Shown here in pieces: positions 25,445 to 35,300 of a stretch of DNA of 64,000 nucleotides. The translations under genes and the position numbers were made by a program. Positions within the stretch are counted from its first letter, which is position 1. Each line of letters begins with the position of its first letter. This DNA comes from Piezodorus guildinii (lineage: Eukaryota; Arthropoda; Insecta; Hemiptera; Pentatomidae): assembly GCA_023052935.1 (NCBI GenBank), contig CM041297.1:100090484-100154483 (forward strand), read 5' to 3'. Below the pieces are notes generated by a model, which worked only from the letters and a program-made list of their open reading frames with translations, did not search any database and was not told the origin of the DNA.

Positions 25445-28400
25445 TAATGGAAAAAAAAATTCTTAATTATTATTTGACAAACATCGCCAGTCAAACGTTT
25501 GAGACCACCTATTGTTTATCATTCGTTTATTAAATTTTATATACTAAAGTCTTAATTAATTTTGAATGAAAAAGATATTTATGCTTCAATTTTAATCGAT
25601 AAGCAATTATATTCCGTTTCGCGAAAGTCAAACGAATACATTTTAAACCATGAAATTATATTAATCAAATTATTTACTGTTGTTTAATATAACAAAGGAA
25701 ATATTCTGTGCGAAAAGATGTTTAATCTGCAATTTATTTTCTCAGGGTTATTGAAATCTCAGACACACTGTTATTTATTATTTATACTTGTTATTATTAT
25801 ATTAACAAATACTTTATTAGATTAAATTTGTTATAATAAATAATATAAGATACCTATATTTTATTTAGGTGTTCATAGAGTTTATTCATGATTTATTTAT
25901 GTTAGCCATAGGTGGTTTCAAACTTTTGACCGGCAGTGTATATACTCAAAAACTTTATTTCATGCAGTGCAAACCGTTTATAGGGGCATCTTCGGTGTTG
26001 TAGCTAAAGGCAACGCTGAGAGAATTCAGTAGGTGAGGTAAAATTCGTGATATTTGGTGAGAGTGAATTATCAATACACTCTCACATGCTTTCAACATAT
26101 TGAAATAACAAATATTCAATTACCGAACTTTCTATATTTATTCATCATTTATTTTTATTTAAATTACCTTAAATTAAAAACAATGTTTAATTTCTTAAAA
26201 TCGAGTTTCTACATTAAAAAAAAAACATGTTTTCATGATGTGTATATTACACTTGTTTGTTTTGATATAACTTTATCATTCAGTTTTTTTATCTTTTTTG
26301 AAAAATAATGTTTTTTTTATATTTTAGGATTTTTCTAATAGTAATATTTGATGTCATTATCCATTTTTTTTTTAAATAAGCATTTCCCCTCTCCTACTAC
26401 TTTCGTGAGCTCTCACAAGACCTACTTTCACCTCTCCTACATATACCCTATTTCTCACCGTGTAGCGATGTCTTGACATAACAGACTTCTATACCCAAGG
26501 TTGTGGCACCCTTAGTCTTTGTCGTCCTCCTTAGGGTTTTTAAAATGGTGTTCCCGAACCTGTGGTATGTCAGATACTCGGTAAAGATCCATATCCTCTA
26601 TTAAACCTCGATAAGTTTTAGTCTCACACAGCAGTATCGTCTGACTAGCCACATCATCATAAAATGGCGTAAATGATTAAACAACAAATCGTTTATAATA
26701 TTTCTAGAAATTTGAGTTTTGGAATGTTTAAAACAGGGTTATTTATTTTTCTCAGTTTTATCTTTAAAAATATCGTTTATATCTTTCGTTTGACTGACTT
26801 GAATTATTAAAACAGAACTAGTGTTCTATTGAATGAGTCATACAAACTGTTTTCTATCTGACAGCGAAAAAGAAATACAACGCGATTACAAGAATAATAA
26901 AGAAAAAAAAAAGGAGTGTTTACTTGTGCCTATAGACTATGGATCATGTGAATATTATATGTGTTATTAATATACTCGCCTGTCCAATGATCCGTTTGAG
27001 CGAGGTCTGAAGCTGCTCGAACCTCACAGACAGTGCGATGCACACGCAAATGAGAAATATATCCGTGAAGGTCCAGACCAGTGTGAGAGCGTAGTTGATG
27101 GTGCCGAGGATGATCCCCAACCACAAGGAGTAACGGATATGCCTGAACACACTGGTGTAAGTCTCCGAAAAATATCTCTCGATGAAATTATGCTCATTGC
27201 ATAGCCATACTTTTTCCATGCTGTAAATCTGGCAGAGTAGATGTTCCACTGTAATGTTTACAAAAGTGAAATAAATGTAAATATACTGAATGAACCATCA
27301 AAAACTTCTTATAATCGATAAAATCTAAATAAAAGCTCGATATGATTTTGCAAACACAGGCTTTTGACCTCCTCAAATCGAATTAGCTTTTATTTGATTA
27401 TAGAAGAATGGCTGTATGTAGGTATAAAATGAGGAGAAGTTGATAATAAGAAAGAAGTATTACTTCAATAAAATAAATTAAGTTAATTATAGGTGAAATA
27501 GTCAGGAATCAGTCATTTTTTGAAACGTTTTTAATTTTGCCAACGTTTCGGCTCAAGCTTGTGAGCCATCATCAGGGCATTACTGAGCCATGTACAAGCA
27601 TAAACTGATGGCTCACAAGCTTGAGCCGAAACGTTGGCAAAATTAAAAACTTTTCAAAAAATGACTGATTCCTGACTATTCCACCTATAATAGTTTCTAC
27701 AGTCAATTATACATCCTCAATATAAATTAAGTTAAGTTAATTGAAATGTTTCGATGATTGCACCCCTAACCAACTTCTGCTGATTTTTTTTTTCTTTGTT
27801 TGACTTTCAAAACATATTCGTATTTTCAATAATTATATTGAGAAAAACATCCTCTTTTTCAATACTTGGTTAGCGTTTCTTTACTATCTGTTTTACAAGG
27901 TGAATTTAAGTTACAAGCATCTACCTTGAACCATCAAATACTCATTTAATGATGGTTATGTAGTGTATGATGGCCTCTCTAAAGTATTCCAATACAGATT
28001 CAAACGAACCATGAATTGCTTTTCAAGACTTGTATTTGATACCTCTAGACGGTCTCTTTTTGATACCCCACCTCTATGATGAGTTTAAGTGATTATTCCC
28101 ATCCAGTTGAAGACATTATTTCCTTGGATCGTTCCTCTATCAAATCATCAGCTCCCACTAACCCTTTTGCGCCTAAAGCTTAATAAAATTCAGATCCGCA
28201 ACCCATGAACATGATCCCGTATTTCCGACCTCTATCCGATTTTACAATACAAGTAAGTACTCAGTACTTACTACTTAATACATATTTAATAATTACTTAC
28301 AAGTAAGTAAGCACTCAGTAAATATAGAGACTCGGTCTCTTTCACAGCCAGCGGCCGTACAAGAAGATAATAAGGCCTTGATCAAGCTCAGCCGCCAAAT

Positions 28401-29333
28401 TTTTCCCTCCAATTTCCAAGTACCCACTTTATAGAGGTTGTGTTGGCCCCCGGAGAGTCTCCATTTCCCAAGGGTCGCTTCTCAGCTGATATAACAGAAT
28501 AAATAATTCTGCTTCAACCGGGGTTCGAACAGTAGGCTATTGCTCTATCCACTAGACAACGTTCTTTCAACCCTTCTCTCCCCCCTGTTTTCTATAGAAC
28601 CCAAGAATATGACCGCAACGTTATGGACAGGTGCACTGTATTCTGGAATACTCTATAATGAAACATACAACATGCTTCCTCTCTGTCTTCATTCAAATCC
28701 CTTTTATCTCAATACCTTCTTGCATCCTAACCAAATGTTCACTAATTTGATTAGGTTAATTGAATTGAGGGAAAAAATGTTTACATTTTTTAACACCAAT
28801 GGTCGTAACGTTGATTCTTATTTTTTTAATCCCATCTAAGCTTGAAGATATTGTACTTCCCTCTCTTCAGATTATTTAAACGTAATTGTTTATATGTATT
28901 ATAATCATTAATTATTTGGTTTTTTAAACATGCCAGTTACAATTTTTATTCTTCTTTGTAGGTCATATGTGTTATTCTTAAGGGACCTTGTCCCATAATA
29001 AAGTTTCATTTTATCTATCTAATAAATAATGTTTCAATTTCGTTATTTTATATTTGACAATATTTTACACATTGAATTTTTCAATCCTTACTTCTGTAGA
29101 AAACTTGCTAAGTACCGGTAGGTATAAATTCTCATGTTTTAGTCTCAATTGCGTGAAACCTTAAGAGTAATTTTTTTTATTATAATGATTTAACTCTGTA
29201 GGTAATTAACTGTGTCTTCAAAGATTTGTACATTTTGTTTTGAAAACTTCCAAGTACAAAATATTGTAATTATAATAATTCTCATTAAGCTTTATGATCA
29301 TTTTATATTTAATAAAAATAAATGAACATGTAG

Positions 29334-29384
<51 letters not shown>

Positions 29385-32300
29385 CTCATCATAGTCCTAA
29401 TTTTTCTTTTGTTAAAATGTACAGTAATATCATAAAAATATATTTTTTTACAAATACTTTAGGATGGCCCTAGAGGCCGAAATGTAATTAGTAGAAATAC
29501 GAAAATAAATTACCTTCTTTTGGTAATGGTCACAAATATATCTTACAAAGAATTTTTTCGTTTTAAAACCAAAAATCGGTTCTCACCAATTCCATAAATA
29601 AAAATGGACAGGAAAACAACCCGTATCTTGCTAAATGCCTTGACAGCTGGCAGGCCGACCATCTGCTCTTCAACGTCCAGCCACTCCTCGATCAGGTCTG
29701 GCCATTCCGTGGACAATTTGAGAAACAGAATGATGTATACTGTCACGATACCATAAAAGGTTATCTCTCCTGTAAAAAAAAAAATATCAAAGGGATTATT
29801 AACTATTAAATATCATATATTAAAATCCTTTCATTCCTTAAACCAATGGTTCACAACAAACATTTTTAAGGTACCCTTTCATCCAGTCAGTATAATGGTA
29901 AGGACACCCTAAATTTAAAAACTATATAAAAATAGTAGACTACATATTATCAAAACCTCGAATCCGATTGTCTCTAAAGAATTTACAAGTCCTTGAAAAA
30001 CGCGTTTACGAATTCAAGTTCTTTCCTAAGTTTCAAAGGCACTAATTGTAAGTACATATTTTATTTTATTCAATTATTTTCATGAATAAAACATAACGTA
30101 AAAAAAATTCTGGCTAATCCGACTAAACTTCTGTTATTGAAATAATGGACCAACGATTTAATGACCGCGATCGAAATAAATTGTTAAAAGTAATCAAATA
30201 TATATTATATGCCAGACCCACAATATATATGAACTGATTACAACCCTCGGATTATTGTTATTAGTTAAATACTAAAATTTAATAATAATAATAGGCTTAC
30301 CGAACCCGAAGGCTCGATGTCGATACCACCAAACTTCGCCTGCATAGACTCGTCCAATGTTCACCGGTCAAGCCCACGCCCCCGAGATCAGCCTTAATGC
30401 AATCCTCCCATCGACGCTTCGGCCTACCAGTCGGTTCAGCGAATACCAACTTTCTCGGAATCCGTTCCTCACTAAGCCCGACAACTTTACGCGCCCATTT
30501 GAGTCTCCGCGATGCTATCAACTCAATTATATTCACAGGGTACAAACTCCGCAATTCCGCGTTGTGCAACCTTCTAAACTCCCCAGTGGCCTCATCTCTC
30601 TTCGGACCAAATATTTTACGCAGTACCTTATTCTCGAAAACCTTAAGCCGTTGTTCATCCTTCAAAGTAAGCGGCCACGTTTCGCATCCGTAAAGAACCG
30701 TAGGAAGAATAATAGTTTTATAAATTCTAACCTTTAAGTTTTTAGACAGAAGCCGCGAGCTAAGTAATTTAGCAACTGAATAATAACACGCATTTCCCAC
30801 CTTTAACCGGGACTTTATTTCTTCCTGGATTTCATTTTTTCTTGTTATCATTGAACACTAAAATTTAGAATACAATAAAGTTATAATAAGGCACTGCGTA
30901 AAATATTTGGTCCGAAGAGAGATGAGGCCACTGGGGAGTTTAGAAGGTTGCACAACGCGGAATTGCGGAGCTTATACCCTGTGAATATAATTGAGTTGAT
31001 CGGAGACTCAAATGGGCGAGTAAAGTTGTCGGCCTCGGTGAGGAACGGATTCCGAGAAAATTGGTATTCGCTGAACCGACTGGTAGGCGTTCGAAAGGTA
31101 GACCGAAGCGTCGATGGGAGGATTGCGTAAAGGCTGATCTTGAAGGAACGGGCTTGAACGATGATCATCAATTTGGTGGTATCGGCATTGAACCTTCGGG
31201 ATCGGTAAGCCTTTATTATTATTATTATTATTATTATTAAAGGTAATTTAAATTAATTGTCTATTGACGTCTGGCGGACTCTCTGGACATCGTCTGCGGA
31301 CCCCCAGGGTTAAGTAATATATTAAAAAACAAGTATTTAACAGAGTTATTTATAAGATTAAAAGTTTTTTGGGTTGCGGTAATTAAAATAATCACACTAA
31401 TAATGAATTTATAGGATTTGCGTGCCAACTTTTCGGTCCAAAATTTGGGATTGATCATGGTTAAAAAAAATGTAAGACAATATAATTGGAAAATAACAAT
31501 AAAGTGTGGAAACAAATAATAATATAAGATGATTTTTATATTGTGGTATGAAAATATATTATATTAAATTGACAATCAATTGTAAGAGGACTGTTAATAA
31601 ACATTTTTTTTTTCAATTTATTTAACATCACTATTATACTACATTGGTTAATCGGACGGTGCTACAGTGGGAATCCTAAATTTTACATATCCAAGATTAA
31701 ATAGGATAGAGATCTTCATTTAATACACATCACACAGATTCGGGACCAATATTTTACGTTTCCCCCGCAGGACGGCATAACTTAGTAAATCTTAGGTCCT
31801 TCAGCTAGGTTTGAACCCACAACCTTGGCATAGAAGGCTGTTATGCTAGCCAGTACACCACAGGTGACCTCACAACGAAATAATTCAAGATAAAAACAAA
31901 AGGAGAAATAAATGAGAGGTGATCAGAAAAGTTTTATAATTCTTAATTATATGGCAGATGGCTCTACGATTTTATTGTGGGAGTATACATCCTTGGTCAT
32001 GCCGTCGTTCAGAGGACGTAAATTGGTGGTCCCAAGCCAGTTCAATGTCAGAAACTCGTTTACGATCCCTGTCCTTATTTAAAAAAAAAAAAAAAAAAAA
32101 AATTGTATCACTAAAACCCATGAAAGGTCTTGGGCCTCAGTACATATAGTACACATATTAATAGCAACAGTTTCATTGACGTTAGCTCAAAGTACAAAAT
32201 GTACTGAGTACTGTGCTTCTCAGCGAGCATTATTTTGATTACAGTACTCCGTCCTTTTTTTTTCTGGGCCGAGATCTCACTCAAACACCAAGGTTTTTCC

Positions 32301-35300
32301 CCATCATTAGGTACCCCCTTTATAGAAGCTGGGTCTGCCCCAGGAGGCAGGATCTGGAGAACAGTAGACTATTGCTCTTTCCACTAGACCACGCCGTCCT
32401 CCTTAAGGGTAGTAAAAAAGGAGAGAAGTTTAGTCCTTATAGAACCTAAAAATATTTAGGACTCCCACTGTAGTATCTTCCGATAAGCCACAATAGAATA
32501 AAGTGACGTTAAATGAACAAACAAACAAAGTTCATCATTCAAAATTATTTATATAAAAAACTTGATATAATCTTTTATTCATAGTAGTACAACTGATTAT
32601 GAAGACATTTAATCCATGAGCCTTAAGTTAATAGCGAAACTCGTAGAATCATTGAAAGTACTTGATAAAAGATTGCTCTATATCGTTCTTTTTCTGCCTA
32701 ATCTTTTACCGTGCCTATCACTCCAAGTAGTGGCTGATGTAAAGGTAAGCACGATCTTTTTGTTTTTATAAACAGCTTTATAATTATATCTACGTTTTGA
32801 TAAAATGTTACTAGACAATAGTGTTTTTTTATTCCACTTTTATTTTTATCAAATAGCCAGCATATCCTTGTATTACAGGCATAATAATAAAAACTTGATT
32901 CCATCATTCCTGCCTTTTTTTCCTGCACTAAAGTTGTTTACATGAAAAATAATTAGAAGTCGGAGCAACTGTTTCATTTGTCCGATCAAGCTAACTTGTT
33001 TTCTCTCTATATATATAAAATGATAACTACGGAACTTGCATCCTGTGAATATAATTGAGCTGATTGCATCGCGGTGACTCAAATGGGCGAGTAAAGTTGT
33101 TGGGCTCGATGACGAGCGGATTCCGAGAAAGTTGGTATTTGCTGATCCGACTGGTAGGCGTCCGAAAGGTAGGCCGAAGCGGAGATGGGAGGATTGCGTT
33201 AAGGCTGATCTCGGGAGCTTGGGCTTGAATGGTGAACATTGGACGAGTCTGTGTAGGCGGAATTTGGTGGTATCGGCATCGAACCTTCGGGTTCGCTAAA
33301 CCTATTATTATTATTATATAAAATGATAACTGGATTTTGGTTTCCGCTAACTACTTCTAAACCACAAGACAGATTTTGCATAAGGTTTTCACCACCAATT
33401 AAGGCATTCTTTCCTGAAGGTTTATAAGTAAAATTCATTGCAATTTATCTTTTCTTGAAACGGAAAAAATAAATTTTCTGTGACCAAGTCATAAAAAATT
33501 ATTCCTTGATATATAAGTAGTCAAATAGACGTAAAATATAACGTTAAAAAGCGCAAGATTTTAGAAAAGTTAATATACCATAAAATAAGTCGGGTTGTGG
33601 ATAAGGGAGATTATGGTGCTTCATGGTGATCGTACAGGTACATACTTCATACAGTATTCAAGATTTTGGAAAAAAATATTATGTATCATATTGTACGTAA
33701 TTTGACGATATAAAGGAAAGGTTGTTATAAACTAATACTGTTAATAATTATTTTTACTTTTAGATCATTTCACAAGAGATAGTAGTTCCATTGTATGCAT
33801 CCGCTAAACAAATAAACTAAACCAAGTTTGTTTTTTTTTATTAAGCTTTTAATTTCTGCCGATGATTAAATATGAGAATTAACGGACGTCACGTAATAAA
33901 CATAATATATTGTTGCTAAGGGCACTTTCCGTTTCGATGGACTCATAATTCCAACGTAATAAACTTAAACCGAAGTTTTTTAAAATGATGGAGTTTTGTT
34001 GACCGTTGAGAAATTAGATGAGGAAGATGGTTGGGGGTGCGGTCATAAATTAAAAACACACATTTAAAATAAATGTTATTTTAATTATGTGCCGACGTTT
34101 CGGCCTACAATGTGGGCCTTCATCAGGGCTAAAAGAAAAAAGATAACAACCAATGTAATTATAGACTTAATAATGCGTTAGGTATATAATAATAATATGA
34201 CAGTAATAAATTATGGGAACATAAATAATATTAAATGTAAAATGATAATAAGATGACAATTATAAAGTATGGAAATAAGGTGACAGTTATAAAGTATGGA
34301 AATAAAACAAAATTAAGATGATAGTTATAAAGTATGGAAGTAGACATAATTGAGATGATAATATTGTAATGAGAATATATAAAGAGTAAATGAAAAAAAT
34401 GATAAAGGAAAAATATGTGAACAATTAAAATTTTAAATATTAACAATTTTGAGTTGATATATGACGGTAATATATTAAAAACACAGTTAAGAGTATAGGT
34501 AATATATAAAAAATATAGTCATTACAAAAGAGAAACAGTATGAATAAAAAATAATGTAATATTAAACTAATAATTATATGTGAGGATATGTAACGGAGAA
34601 AGATATGAGTATGGAAAGGGGGAGAAAGAGATGGGCGATCGCCGTCATATATCAACTCAAAATTGTTAATATTTAAAATTTTAATTGTTCACATATTTTT
34701 CCTTTATCATTTTTTTCATTTACTCTTTATATATTCTCATTACAATATTATCATCTCAATTATGTCTACTTCCATACTTTATAACTATCATCTTAATTTT
34801 GTTTATTTCCATACTTTATAACTGTCACCTTATTTCCATACTTTATAATTGTCATCTTATTATCATTTTACATTTAATATTATTTACGTTCCCATAATTT
34901 ATTACTGTCATATTATTATTATATACCTAACGCCTTTTAATTATTAAGTCTATAATTACATTGGTTGTTATCTTGTTTCTTTTAGCCCTGATGAAGGCCC
35001 ACATTGTAGGCCGAAACGTCGGCACATAATTAAAATAACATTTATTTTAAATGTGTGTTTTTAATTTATGACCGCACCCCCAACCATCTTCCTCATCTGA
35101 AGTTTTTTGAGGATAAATTACACTACACTTAAAGAGAACCCGTGCGAAGCAAGGGTGAGTTGCTATTTTAATATAAACATGGTTAAATTAAAAAAAAATA
35201 CTTATTTTTAGATAATTTATCCTTTACACTAATTTAAAATCCTAACAGATATATTATACGCACTAGCAACTTTACCAAGAAATCTGTCAGTATGCGCATT

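Noticed and set aside
28540..28839. 99-codon frame as a cellular gene
   Set aside because: Unrecognised; it leads straight into a LINE-like 3' hairpin and tail, so a mobile element is more likely.
30357..30737. Plus-strand frames over LINE family X
   Set aside because: Antisense shadows of the LINE C-terminal frame.
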